Assembly: GCA_905479735.1 (NCBI GenBank)
Contig: CAJQNS010000053.1
Coordinates: 1-37,298 of the forward strand
Length of the DNA stretch: 37,298 bases
DNA from: an uncultured Desulfofustis sp.
Lineage (GTDB): Bacteria; Desulfobacterota; Desulfobulbia; Desulfobulbales; Desulfocapsaceae
Reading direction: 5' to 3'
A program made the translations under genes and the position numbers. This document shows positions 7,101-15,860 of the stretch, piece after piece. Below the pieces are notes generated by a model that saw only the letters and a list, made by a program, of their open reading frames with translations, searched no databases and was not told where the DNA came from. Position 1 is the stretch's first letter; the number at the start of each line of letters is the position of its first letter.

Positions 7101-10100
7101 ATGGACATCGTCAGATACGCTCTCGACAAGCCGGTTTCCATCATCGTTGCAGTAATACTCGTTATCACCTTTGGTATTATCGGCCTCAACTCGTTGCCGG
7201 TCCAACTCACCCCGGATGTTGAAAAGCCGCAGATATCGGTGCAAACCACCTGGGGCGGAGCCACTCCCTACGAAATCGAAAAAGATATCATCGAGAAGCA
7301 GGAGGAGGTGCTCAAGGGACTGAACGGACTCACCAAGATGGAGAGCTCCAGCTACAACAATTTCGGTGAAATCACCCTGACCTTTTCCCTGGGCACCGAT
7401 CTCGATGATGCACTTTTACGAGTCTCCAACAAGCTCAACGAAGTTTCAGACTACCCGGAGAACGCCAAACGCCCACGCATTGATGCCTCCGGCGCCAGCA
7501 GTTCACCGGTGATCTGGTCGGCCTTGAGACCAGCGCCGGAAAACGAGGAACCCATCAATCACTACCGAACCTTTTTCGAGAACGAGATCAGGCAGCACCT
7601 GGAGCGGGTCCAGGGAGTCGGCTCGCTGCTGGTGTTCGGCGGTACCGAAGACGAACTGCATGTGGAACTCGATATCAAGAAAATGGCCAGGTACAACATC
7701 ACCTTCGACCAGATTACCGGGGCCATCACCAGCTCCAACTCGACCATCTCGGCCGGTGTCATGGGGGTGGGCCGCAAGAACTATCGGATTCGGACGGTGG
7801 GGCAATTTCAATCACCGGCCGAAGCGCTTGATGTAGTGGTCTATGAAGATGGTATGTCGAGGGTTTATCTTCGTGATATCGTCAACGTTTCAGAGGGTTA
7901 CGCCAAAGAACAGGGGGCAGTCCTGCACAACGCCGAACAAATCATTGTCGTCGGTATACAAAAAGAACAGGGGGCCAATGTCCTGGCCATGACCGACAGT
8001 GTCGAACGGGAGATCAATCGATTAAACGACACCATCCTCAAAGAGCAGGGGCTCTATCTGGAAATCCTCTACGATGAAAGGCCTTATATCAATACCGCCA
8101 TCAACCTGGTGAAGCAGAACGTCCTGATCGGGGGCCTGCTGGCCATCACCGTACTGATGACCTTTCTGCGCAGCGTCAGGTCAACACTCACCACGGCGCT
8201 GGCGATACCAATCTCGGTCATCGGCTGCTTCATTTTCCTCTGGCTCAGCAATCGCAGCTTCAACGTGGTCAGCCTGGCGGGTATATCCTTCGCCGTCGGC
8301 ATGCTGGTCGACAACTCCATTGTCGTGCTGGAAAATATCGATCGCCACCGTAACATGGGCAAGAACGCTTACCAGGCGGCCCTTGACGGTACCAAGGAAA
8401 TCTGGGGCGCAGTTTTCGCTTCTACGGCAACGACCGTGGCCGTATTTCTGCCGGTTATCTTTATGCAGGAGGAAGCCGGACAGCTGTTCCGCGATATTGC
8501 CATAGCCATCACCTTTTCGATCATGATCAGCTTTCTGGTATCCATTACCGTGATACCGACTCTGATCAACCTGCTCTATAAAAGAAGCGAAAGGAAATCG
8601 GAAAACTGGCTGCAGAAATCGTTTGTTGGCCCGTTTTTCGTCAAGATCATTATGGGGTTTTCCAGCATCTGCCTGGCCAACGTGTTTACCCGGGTGGTTA
8701 CCATCGTGCTGTTCACCACGTTGTCCATCGGCATAGTCTTCTGGCTGCGCCCCAGTGCTGAATATCTGCCCCAGGGCAATCGCAACTTCGTACTCAATAT
8801 CCTCATTCCTCCGCCCGGCTATTCGATCGATAAATATAAAGAGATCGGTGCCCTTATTTTTGAGCAGGCCGAGCCTTTTTACCAGGAGGGCAACCCAATG
8901 GGTATCGCACCGATAAAAGATATGTTTTATGTCGGCGCCGACCGGATAACGCTGTTCGGGGCCCAGTCGATCTATGAAACCAGGGCCCGGGAGATGATGG
9001 GGCTATTTATGAAGATCATGAACTCCATCCCCGGCTATTTCGGGGTTTCCATCCAGATTGGTATATTTCAGTCGGAACTGGGTGGTGGCCGGACGGTGGA
9101 TGTCAACGTTTCCGGGGAGGACATCGACACAATCGTTGGCGGTGCCCGGGCCATCTTCGGGGCCGTAGGACAGAAAATTTCAGGCTCACAGACCAGGCCG
9201 ATCCCTTCATTGGAAACCAGCTATCCCGAAATTCGTGTGATACCCAACAAGGAACGACTGGCGGCAAATGGCCTCAGCGAGCGCGACCTCGGCATTTATG
9301 TCGATATCCTCATGGACGGCAGGAAAATAGATGATTACCGGCCCGCCGGAATCAAACAGGTCGACCTTGTTCTCAAAGGCAGTGACGAGCGGTTCGACTC
9401 TCCAGAGGAGTTAATGAATGCTACTATCGTCAACCGCTACGGCGATCTCATCAAGGTCGGCGATGTCGCCAGCCTCGCCTATGGCGAAGGCATGCCCCAG
9501 ATACAGCATCTCGAACGCAAGCGTACCATCACGCTGCAAGTCACGCCGCCCGCTGACCTGGCGCTGCAGGATGCGATCAATATCATAGAAAACGATATCA
9601 TCAGTACCCTGGAGCAGGCTGGTCAACTCGAAGGTCTGCAGATAAGTATCGGCGGCAACGCCGATAAACTCTTGGAGACGGGGAAAGCTCTGCAGTGGAA
9701 CCTGCTTCTGGCCCTGCTGATTACCTACCTCTTAATGGCAGCCCTGTTCGAGAATTTTATTTATCCTTTCATAATTCTCTTTACCGTTCCGCTGGCTGCA
9801 GCCGGCGGCTTTATCGGCCTACTGGCGGTCAATACCTTCGTGGCACCCCAGGGATTCGACATTCTCGCCATGCTGGGTTTTATCATCCTGATCGGTACCG
9901 TGGTCAACAACGCCATTTTGATCGTCCATCAATCACTGAACAACGTTCGTTACCACGGGCTGGTTGGCGTCCCGGCTGTGTCCAACGCAGTTAGAACCAG
10001 GATCAGGCCGATTTTCATGAGTGCCACGACCTCGATTTTGGCCATGACCCCGCTGGTCATTTCCACCGGCTCCGGTTCAGAACTGTATCGCGGGCTCGGC

Positions 10101-10214
10101 TCCATTCTTCTGGGCGGGCTCGCACTCTCGACCGTCTTTACCCTGTTCGTGATTCCTGCGCTTCTGGCCTTTGTCATCGGTTTTGAAAAGAGCAGGACCG
10201 AGGAGCACGGATAG
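7101..10214 (+). CDS. RND efflux pump, HAE family inner-membrane transporter
   Basis: A protein of 1037 residues, the normal length for AcrB/MdtB-like hydrophobe-amphiphile efflux transporters. An N-terminal transmembrane helix is followed by the porter domain (QTTWGGATPYEIEKDI), a block of helices around residues 340-550, a second porter domain and the final helices ending near GLGSILLGGLALSTVF. In TM4 the motif GMLVDNSIVVLEN keeps the first proton-relay aspartate (Asp404); the second Asp found in AcrB is Asn405, a variation seen in other HAE pumps. ATG 7101 is chosen over TTG 7089 because GGAG at 7091-7094 fits it. No outer-membrane TolC-type gene follows, so the pump must use a channel encoded elsewhere. 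Substrates cannot be predicted. Confidence 0.93.
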   Translation: MDIVRYALDKPVSIIVAVILVITFGIIGLNSLPVQLTPDVEKPQISVQTTWGGATPYEIEKDIIEKQEEVLKGLNGLTKMESSSYNNFGEITLTFSLGTDLDDALLRVSNKLNEVSDYPENAKRPRIDASGASSSPVIWSALRPAPENEEPINHYRTFFENEIRQHLERVQGVGSLLVFGGTEDELHVELDIKKMARYNITFDQITGAITSSNSTISAGVMGVGRKNYRIRTVGQFQSPAEALDVVVYEDGMSRVYLRDIVNVSEGYAKEQGAVLHNAEQIIVVGIQKEQGANVLAMTDSVEREINRLNDTILKEQGLYLEILYDERPYINTAINLVKQNVLIGGLLAITVLMTFLRSVRSTLTTALAIPISVIGCFIFLWLSNRSFNVVSLAGISFAVGMLVDNSIVVLENIDRHRNMGKNAYQAALDGTKEIWGAVFASTATTVAVFLPVIFMQEEAGQLFRDIAIAITFSIMISFLVSITVIPTLINLLYKRSERKSENWLQKSFVGPFFVKIIMGFSSICLANVFTRVVTIVLFTTLSIGIVFWLRPSAEYLPQGNRNFVLNILIPPPGYSIDKYKEIGALIFEQAEPFYQEGNPMGIAPIKDMFYVGADRITLFGAQSIYETRAREMMGLFMKIMNSIPGYFGVSIQIGIFQSELGGGRTVDVNVSGEDIDTIVGGARAIFGAVGQKISGSQTRPIPSLETSYPEIRVIPNKERLAANGLSERDLGIYVDILMDGRKIDDYRPAGIKQVDLVLKGSDERFDSPEELMNATIVNRYGDLIKVGDVASLAYGEGMPQIQHLERKRTITLQVTPPADLALQDAINIIENDIISTLEQAGQLEGLQISIGGNADKLLETGKALQWNLLLALLITYLLMAALFENFIYPFIILFTVPLAAAGGFIGLLAVNTFVAPQGFDILAMLGFIILIGTVVNNAILIVHQSLNNVRYHGLVGVPAVSNAVRTRIRPIFMSATTSILAMTPLVISTGSGSELYRGLGSILLGGLALSTVFTLFVIPALLAFVIGFEKSRTEEHG

Positions 10215-10251
10215 ACAGGGTTGAGTCAGGATAACCCTGACGGAACTGGGC

Positions 10252-10282
10252 TTTACCTCTAATCGTGATTACAATCGGTAAA
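10252..10282. promoter_or_regulatory. Nested inverted repeat upstream of the CMD-domain gene
   Basis: Outer arms TTTACC (10252-10257) and GGTAAA (10277-10282) enclose inner arms TAATC (10260-10264) and GATTA (10267-10271). The element ends 26 nt before the start of the CMD gene. It could be an operator or an RNA hairpin; no T-run follows, so it does not look like a terminator. Confidence 0.35.
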
Positions 10283-10308
10283 ACCTCAGCCAAATAGAGA
10301 GGAACAAA

Positions 10309-10626
10309 ATGAGTGAAAAGAAAAAGATCAGCAAACATTACCACTACCTGAAATCAAACTTTCCCGAGGTTCTCGACGCAGTGGAAAATCTCGGCTCCAC
10401 TGTTCGTCAGGCGGGCCCGCTTGACAAGAAGACAACTGAACTGATCCAGCTTGCGGTGGCCGCCGCTTCAGGATCTACCGGCGCGGTCAACTCCCATGCC
10501 AAACGTGCGCTGGCGGCGGGTGCCGACCGGCAAGAGATTGAGCATGCCCTGCTGGTATTGGTGTCGACCATCGGTTTTCCAAAAGTCGCGGCTGCCCTGG
10601 CCTGGATTCAGGAAGTGGTGGACTAG
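10309..10626 (+). CDS. Carboxymuconolactone decarboxylase (CMD/AhpD-fold) family protein without CxxC
   Basis: A protein of 105 residues of the CMD/AhpD all-helical fold. The family pattern is present from about residue 37 (KKTTELIQLAVAAASGSTGA) through NSHAKRALAAGADRQEIEHAL and the C-terminal AALAWIQEV. The redox pair CxxC found in AhpD and peroxidase-like members is replaced: the segment reads GSTGAVNSH, so both cysteine positions are occupied by other residues while the histidine is kept. A thiol peroxidase role is therefore unlikely. Several CMD subfamilies share this cysteine-free form and have no assigned function. The start ATG follows GAGAGGA at good spacing. It lies 94 nt after the RND pump gene, with a small hairpin (10216-10239) between them. 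Confidence 0.85.
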   Translation: MSEKKKISKHYHYLKSNFPEVLDAVENLGSTVRQAGPLDKKTTELIQLAVAAASGSTGAVNSHAKRALAAGADRQEIEHALLVLVSTIGFPKVAAALAWIQEVVD

Positions 10627-11008
10627 AAAAGAGCTGCAGACCTTGCCGGCGCTGCTGCGCTCGGCCTGATCAACTCCGCGCTGAAGAACCGATCGGGTGA
10701 CGGCCGCTTCGCAGCCTGTGGCGATCGGTAAGCGTTTTCAGCGCTCTGTTGGGCCTTCACAATGCAGCTTTAGCAAGTCCTGCATCTCCTACTTCCTATT
10801 CGGCAGAAGAAAGCCTGGTAAAGATTTTCGCTTGTCTGCTTATAAGACTGGTCCTATTATCCCCTTCAGCATTCATCCCAAAGCGAGTGTTTTTCTTTGA
10901 ACGAGGCGAGCGAAGAATTTTACCGCAATTATCTTTATAGGTCTGAGGATGAAATTCTGAGCACGGCAAAGAGTTAAAGGAAAGCTCCGTGTGCGGATGG
11001 ACGCTAGT
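10627..11008. other. Intergenic region between convergent CMD and livF genes
   Basis: About 380 bp with no convincing gene. It has a GC-rich hairpin at 10645-10665 (GCCG-GCGC / GCGC-T-CGGC, loop TGCT) that could aid termination of the CMD transcript although no T-run follows. A weak complementary pair, GCACGG/CCGTGT, lies near 10955-10985. Open frames here (for example 10697-10900) have no ribosome site and unremarkable composition. Confidence 0.5.
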
Positions 11009-11725
11009 TCACTCGCCCAAGTAGGCCTTGACGATCGACTCATCCTCTCGCAGGGTCTGAGCGTCGCCCTCGATGACGATCCGGCCGGTTTCAAGCACAT
11101 AACCGTTGTCGGCCAGTTTAAGCGCCACCTTGGCATTCTGCTCGACAAGCAGTATGGTGACACCCTCCCTGTTCAAGCGGACGATGATCTTCATGATCTC
11201 CTGAACCAGAAACGGGGCGAGCCCCATGGAGGGTTCATCGAGCAGCAGCAGTTTCGGGTCAGTCATCATCGAACGGCCGATGGCCAACATCTGCTGCTCA
11301 CCTCCGGACAGGAAAGCGGAATCCCTGTTCTTTCTCTCTTCAAGAACCGGAAATATCTCGAAAACATGGTCCAGTCGTCTTTTTCTTTCCGCTTCATCCT
11401 CAAGAGTAAAACTGCCGAGTTCCAGATTCTCCAGAATAGTCATCCCTTTGAATATTTTCCTGCCTTCCGGCACATGGATAAGCCCCATCTTGACAATATC
11501 ATGAGCCGGTTTCCTGGTAATGTCCTCTCCCATGAACCGTATGGACCCCGAGGTTGATCGAATCAGGCCCGAAATGGTCCTCAGGGTGGAGCTTTTGCCG
11601 GCCCCATTAGCTCCCAGCAAAGTGACAATTTCTCCCGCCTTTACCGAAAAGGAAATGCCTCTGAGCGCGTGTATCTTGCCATAGTGGGTCTCAAGATTGT
11701 CAATTTCAAGAATGGCGCTGCTCAT
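11009..11725 (-). CDS. livF: Branched-chain amino acid ABC transporter, ATP-binding protein LivF
   Basis: A protein of 238 residues with the ABC nucleotide-binding domain: Walker A GANGAGKSS (residues 38-46), signature LSGGEQQ, Walker B LLLLDEPSMGLAP, and the switch histidine region replaced by ILLVEQN as usual in LivF. Length and motif set match LivF. It is the last gene of livKHMGF, with its start codon overlapping the livG stop by 4 nt. It hydrolyses ATP at the inner membrane to drive uptake of leucine, isoleucine, valine or related amino acids together with LivG and the LivHM permease. Confidence 0.93.
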   Translation of the reverse strand: MSSAILEIDNLETHYGKIHALRGISFSVKAGEIVTLLGANGAGKSSTLRTISGLIRSTSGSIRFMGEDITRKPAHDIVKMGLIHVPEGRKIFKGMTILENLELGSFTLEDEAERKRRLDHVFEIFPVLEERKNRDSAFLSGGEQQMLAIGRSMMTDPKLLLLDEPSMGLAPFLVQEIMKIIVRLNREGVTILLVEQNAKVALKLADNGYVLETGRIVIEGDAQTLREDESIVKAYLGE

Positions 11726-12498
11726 ACGACCTCGTCCTCTTCCCTGCCCAGGTAAGCTTCGATTACCCTCGGATTGTTCTGCACTTCCTCGGCACTTCCC
11801 TGGGCAATTTTCTGCCCGTAGTCGATCACGGTTATCATCTCAGAGACCTTCATGACCAGGCCCATATCATGTTCGATGAGCAAGATGGTGATTTTGAGCT
11901 CCTCGCGAATGCGTTTGATCAACTCTATCAACTGCTGCTTCTCGTCGAAGTTGAGCCCGGCGGCTGGCTCGTCCAGCAACAGCAGTTTAGGCTTGGTCGC
12001 CAGCGCCCGGGCCCACTCGACCCGCCGCTGATGACCGTAGGGAAGGTTGGAGGCGGTGCGGTCTTTCTCCCCGAGGATGCCGACAAAGTCGAGACAAAAT
12101 TCGCAGAATTCCTTTATTTCAGCCTCTTCCCGCCGCTGGGAACCGGTCCGCAGGATTGCCCCGAGTGGGCCGGATCGGGTGCGGCAGTGCATGCCGGACA
12201 TGACATTTTCGAGAACGGACATGCTCTTGAACAGTCTTAGATTCTGGAAAGTTCGGGCCATGCCGCGGCGGGTGATCTTATAGGGCCGTTTCCGAGTAAT
12301 TGGCCTGCCGTTGAAGAGTATCTCACCGCTGTTGGGTTTGTAAAAGCCGGTCAGGCAATTGAATACCGAGGTTTTTCCGGCCCCGTTTGGTCCAATGAGG
12401 CTGGCGATTGAACCCTCGTCAACAGAAAAGCTCAGTTCTTTGATGACCTGCAGGCCGGCGAAACTCAAACCCAAATTTTCAACATCCAGTAGTGCCAT
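11722..12498 (-). CDS. livG: Branched-chain amino acid ABC transporter, ATP-binding protein LivG
   Basis: A protein of 258 residues. Walker A is GPNGAGKTS, the signature is the LivG-typical LPYGHQRRVEWARAL, and Walker B is LLLLDEPAAGLNFDE, followed by ILLIEHDMGLVM with the switch histidine. The C-terminal NNPRVIEAYLG is a LivG hallmark. It lies between livM (34-nt gap) and livF (4-nt overlap), so stoichiometric production of the two ATPases is expected. Confidence 0.94.
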   Translation of the reverse strand: MALLDVENLGLSFAGLQVIKELSFSVDEGSIASLIGPNGAGKTSVFNCLTGFYKPNSGEILFNGRPITRKRPYKITRRGMARTFQNLRLFKSMSVLENVMSGMHCRTRSGPLGAILRTGSQRREEAEIKEFCEFCLDFVGILGEKDRTASNLPYGHQRRVEWARALATKPKLLLLDEPAAGLNFDEKQQLIELIKRIREELKITILLIEHDMGLVMKVSEMITVIDYGQKIAQGSAEEVQNNPRVIEAYLGREEDEVV

Positions 12499-12532
12499 AA
12501 GATCTATTCTGCAGCTATTTTTGTCTCACCAC

Positions 12533-13519
12533 CTAAGATTTCTTCTCTGGCCAGATGCCCTTGGGCCGATAGAGCATGATGACCAGCATGACGATGGCAA
12601 ACACCAGAATCCGCGAGGAGCCCAGATCGCGGAATACCTCTGGAAAAAGGACCAGGGCAAAGGCGCCGACTATCACCCCTGGTATCTTACCCATACCGCC
12701 AAGCACCACCCCGAGCAGGATCAGCACCGACTGCTGAAACATGAAGGTTTCCGGAGAAATGGCGGTCATTTTGGCGGCAAAAAAGCAGCCGGCAACCCCA
12801 CCGAATATAGCCCCGATTACATAGGCGTAGAGCTTTACCGCAACCCGGTCTATGCCCATCGCCTCAGCTGCATCTTCATCCTCACGGACGTATTGCCAGG
12901 CCCGTCCAAGCCGTGAATGCTGCAACCGGTAGCTGACGAAGCAGGCGAGGCAGGCCAAAATCAGAAACACATAGTAGAAATGGAAGATCTGGTTTAATTC
13001 AAACCCGAAGATAGAGGGTTTTTCGATGCCGATCAAGCCGCTGGCGCCACCGGTTATCTCCAGATTCCTGGCTATGATTCTGACGATCTCGCCAAAACCC
13101 AAAGTGACGATTGCCAGATAGTCGCTTCGCAATCGTAGGGTCGGGCCACCGATAATTACCCCGGCACAGATCGAGAACAGCACTGCTGCCGGGATGGTCA
13201 ACCAGAAATTGACCCCGAAATGCGAGGTCAGTATTCCCGTGGTGTAGGCACCAACCGCAAAAAAAGCGGCATACCCGAGATCGAGCAGACCGGCATAGCC
13301 GACGACGATATTGAGCCCCAGGCAGAGCATCACATAAAACCAGGCGGTGGTCATTACCTCGAGCACATAGTTACTGGAAATGAGCGGTAGAAACATGGCC
13401 AGAAAGGCCAGAACCGTGAGGACGATCAGCCTGTTCTTCTGAGAATCGAGCCACCTGAGAGGTCCCCCGGTTCCCGCGACATCTCCCGTTTTGGGTGCAG
13501 CAGAATCGATCCGGGCCAT
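12533..13519 (-). CDS. livM: Branched-chain amino acid ABC transporter, permease LivM
   Basis: A protein of 328 residues from ATG 13519, preferred over the longer frame that reads back into livH because GAGAGGATG lies just upstream in the end of livH and the length then matches LivM. Multiple hydrophobic helices are visible. The family segments GYAGLLDLGYAAFFAVGAYT and GGASGLIGIEKP are characteristic, and the cytoplasmic EAA-like loop is REDEDAAEAMGID. It pairs with LivH to form the membrane channel. The livH stop is 2 nt upstream. Confidence 0.93.
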   Translation of the reverse strand: MARIDSAAPKTGDVAGTGGPLRWLDSQKNRLIVLTVLAFLAMFLPLISSNYVLEVMTTAWFYVMLCLGLNIVVGYAGLLDLGYAAFFAVGAYTTGILTSHFGVNFWLTIPAAVLFSICAGVIIGGPTLRLRSDYLAIVTLGFGEIVRIIARNLEITGGASGLIGIEKPSIFGFELNQIFHFYYVFLILACLACFVSYRLQHSRLGRAWQYVREDEDAAEAMGIDRVAVKLYAYVIGAIFGGVAGCFFAAKMTAISPETFMFQQSVLILLGVVLGGMGKIPGVIVGAFALVLFPEVFRDLGSSRILVFAIVMLVIMLYRPKGIWPEKKS

Positions 13520-13521
13520 GT

Positions 13522-14436
13522 CTACATCCTCTCGATCTCTGTTCTGCCCAAAATTCCGGTGGGCTTGAATACCAGCAGCAGGATCAGAATTCCAAACGAA
13601 AAGACATCTTTCCATTCGGTACCGATAAATGGAATCTGGGTGCCGAATGATTCGAGCAGGCCCAGCAGCAGACCGCCCAGCATGGCTCCGGGGATTGAGC
13701 CTATTCCGCCTATTACCGCAGCGGTGAAGGCTTTCAGGCCGATCACAAAGCCCATGAAGAAATGGATGGAACCATAATAGGCACCGGCCATGATTCCGGC
13801 ACTGGCGGCCAGTGAGGTGCCGATGAAAAAGGTAAGGGCAATGATCCGGTTGACATGTATACCCATGAGCCGACAGGCGTCCTGATCGATGGCGATGGCC
13901 CGCATCGCTTTGCCATACATGGTCCGATGCACGAAGAGATAGAGTCCGGTCATCAGCAATGCTGCCGCACCGACCAGCACCATCTGGGTATAGGTGACAA
14001 AGACGTTGCCAAACTCTAAGCCCTCATAACCGAGATCTGTACTGAAAGCCAGATACTCGCCATCGGTGAAGGCCATTACCGCATTGGAGAGAATCATCGA
14101 CACCGCCAGAGCGGTTATCAGGATCGACAGCCTGGGGGCTGAGAGCATGGGCTGATAGGCGATCCTCTGGATCAGTACGCCCAACAGTCCCACCGCGATC
14201 ATACTGAGCACCATGGAACAGAGTATCCCCACCCAGCTGTCGCCAATCAGAGGACTGAGAACCGAGAGAAAGAGAAAGCCGATAAAGGCGCCGATCATAT
14301 AGAGATCGCCGTGGGCGAAATTCAACAGCTTGATGATTCCGTACACCATGGTATAGCCAAGGGCGACCAGGGCATAGAACGAACCAAGTATCAGGCCGTT
14401 GGCGAGCTGTTGCAGTAAGATATCCTGGATTGACAT
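13522..14436 (-). CDS. livH: Branched-chain amino acid ABC transporter, permease LivH
   Basis: A protein of 304 residues, about eight hydrophobic segments. Family signatures include GLILGSFYALVALGYTMVYG near the N-terminus, LNFAHGDLYMIGA, the loop AIAIDQDACRLMGI and the late IGGIGSIPGAMLGG. It is the second gene of the operon, separated from livK by 143 nt that contain a strong hairpin, an arrangement that lets the binding protein be made in excess. Confidence 0.94.
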   Translation of the reverse strand: MSIQDILLQQLANGLILGSFYALVALGYTMVYGIIKLLNFAHGDLYMIGAFIGFLFLSVLSPLIGDSWVGILCSMVLSMIAVGLLGVLIQRIAYQPMLSAPRLSILITALAVSMILSNAVMAFTDGEYLAFSTDLGYEGLEFGNVFVTYTQMVLVGAAALLMTGLYLFVHRTMYGKAMRAIAIDQDACRLMGIHVNRIIALTFFIGTSLAASAGIMAGAYYGSIHFFMGFVIGLKAFTAAVIGGIGSIPGAMLGGLLLGLLESFGTQIPFIGTEWKDVFSFGILILLLVFKPTGILGRTEIERM

Positions 14437-14512
14437 GACAAATCAGGAGAAAAAAGAAAGAACTCCTGTGGTTGCCGGATTTTGCTCAGCAATCAGCAGG
14501 AGCATAAAACTC

Positions 14513-14544
14513 AGAGGAAGAATGCGGAAACGCATTCTTCCTCT
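14513..14544 (-). terminator. Intercistronic 14-bp hairpin between livK and livH
   Basis: A perfect 14-bp stem, AGAGGAAGAATGCG (14513-14526) with its complement (14531-14544), closes a 4-nt loop. Read on the minus strand it follows livK by about 35 nt and is trailed by GAGTTTTA, only a weak T-run. It probably acts as a partial terminator or a 3'-end stabiliser for the livK message, lowering expression of livHMGF relative to livK. Confidence 0.65.
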
Positions 14545-14579
14545 TTGATGGTACCAAACGTTATAATTATAGACGATCT

Positions 14580-15692
14580 TTATTCACTCAGCGCCCATTT
14601 ACCGTCCTTGGCGATAAGCGTAACAAAGTTGCTGCGTGCCAGGGTGTTCTTGTCGGTAAAGGAAACCGGTCCGGCGATTCCGGTGAATGAGGTGGTCTCG
14701 CCAAGTGCTTTAATGATCGCAGCCTTGTCGGTGGAGCCGGCCCGATTGATGGCGTCGGCCATCAGTTTCATGCCGTCATAGGCCAGTGCCGCATAGGCAT
14801 CAGGCTCCTGATTAAAGGTTTTCTTGTAGTTGGCATGAAACTCCTTGGCAGCCGGCAGATAGTCGACGGTAGGGTTGGAAAAGCAGTAGACGCCTTCGGC
14901 GGCTTTGCCGGCAATCTCCAGCAGTTTCGGAGAATTGGAGCCGTCGCCCACGGCGATCAGGTTGCGGTAGCCGGCCTGACGAAGCTGTTTGATCAGCAGG
15001 GCGCCGTCGGCATAATAGGCAGTCCAGAATACCGCATCAGGAGCCTTGGACTTGATTCTGGTGACCAGTGCAGAATGATCCTGCTCACCCTTGTTTACCA
15101 CTTCATAGGCCACGACTTCGTTGCCCATGGCCGTCCATTTCTCTCGGGTCAGTTTGGCCAGATCTTCCGAATAACCATCACCCTGATGGACAACGGCGAG
15201 CTTTTTCGCGCCTTTCTTCTCGAACAGCGCAACCGCAGTGGCTACCTGATCAAAACCGGTGGAGTTGATCTGGTAAGCGTTGCCCATGTTGGCGTCGATC
15301 AGCTTGGTGGAGTTGGCGGCGGCAATGACGAAAGGCACATTGGCATCGCCATAGATCTTCAGTGTCGGCAGGGTGGCGCCTGAGCAGTAACCCCCTACCA
15401 CAGCTGCGACATCGGCGGAGACCAGTTTGGTGGCGGCTGCCGTACCCTGCTGCGGGTCACAGGCATCGTCACCGGTCATGGTGTCGATCTTCATGCCCAA
15501 TACACCGCCGCCTTCATTGATTTCCATAGCAGCAAGCTTAATGGCATTTTCCATATCTTTGCCGGAAGTTGCCTCGGAACCGGTAGTTGGAACCATGATG
15601 CCGATCTTGAGATCGGCGGCCATCACCTGGCCGAACAGAAACATTCCTGCAACCGCACCGCTGATGGCGGTCAACATTAAAGATTTTCTCAT
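14580..15692 (-). CDS. livK: Branched-chain amino acid ABC transporter, substrate-binding protein LivK
   Basis: A protein of 370 residues with a signal peptide (about residues 1-25, cleavage after VMA/A). The mature start LKIGIMVPTTGSEATSGKDM and the GGVLGMKIDTMTGDDACDPQ segment are typical of type I periplasmic leucine/isoleucine/valine-binding proteins; the two cysteines in the mature half could form a disulfide. It captures amino acids in the periplasm and delivers them to LivHM. The ligand may be a branched-chain or other amino acid; related proteins also bind short amides and aromatic compounds. AAGGAG precedes the start codon. It is the first gene of its operon with its own TTGACA promoter. 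Confidence 0.93.
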   Translation of the reverse strand: MRKSLMLTAISGAVAGMFLFGQVMAADLKIGIMVPTTGSEATSGKDMENAIKLAAMEINEGGGVLGMKIDTMTGDDACDPQQGTAAATKLVSADVAAVVGGYCSGATLPTLKIYGDANVPFVIAAANSTKLIDANMGNAYQINSTGFDQVATAVALFEKKGAKKLAVVHQGDGYSEDLAKLTREKWTAMGNEVVAYEVVNKGEQDHSALVTRIKSKAPDAVFWTAYYADGALLIKQLRQAGYRNLIAVGDGSNSPKLLEIAGKAAEGVYCFSNPTVDYLPAAKEFHANYKKTFNQEPDAYAALAYDGMKLMADAINRAGSTDKAAIIKALGETTSFTGIAGPVSFTDKNTLARSNFVTLIAKDGKWALSE

Positions 15693-15777
15693 GAGACTCT
15701 CCTTTTCGTAAGGTGGTTAACGATCATATCCCCGACGTCGTCAAACGGACAGCGGGAAAACCCTGCAGTGAAAGGGA

Positions 15778-15806
15778 ATAGAAACAAGTAGACCTGCTAT
15801 TGTCAA
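15778..15806 (-). promoter_or_regulatory. livK promoter
   Basis: On the minus strand a perfect -35 box TTGACA (15806-15801) is followed after 17 bp by TTCTAT (15783-15778), a weak -10 box. It is about 85 bp upstream of the livK start codon, in the gap between thrB and livK. A weak -10 with perfect -35 would fit activator-dependent control, though that is inference. Confidence 0.5.
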
Positions 15807-15860
15807 GAACATCATCAGTTTTATTTTCCAAACGGCTTTCTATCTCAGCGCATTTCATAT

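Noticed and set aside
10624-10740. Possible readthrough or pyrrolysine at TAG 10624-10626, since the frame continues AADLAGAAALGLINSALK
   Set aside because: The CMD protein already ends at its usual family length; the extension is short and stops at TAA after about 36 codons, and nothing in it matches a domain.
10940-11000. Group II intron-like tail (GGAAAGCTCCGTGTGCGG)
   Set aside because: No domain V, no reverse transcriptase and no boundary sequences; the resemblance is a short string only.
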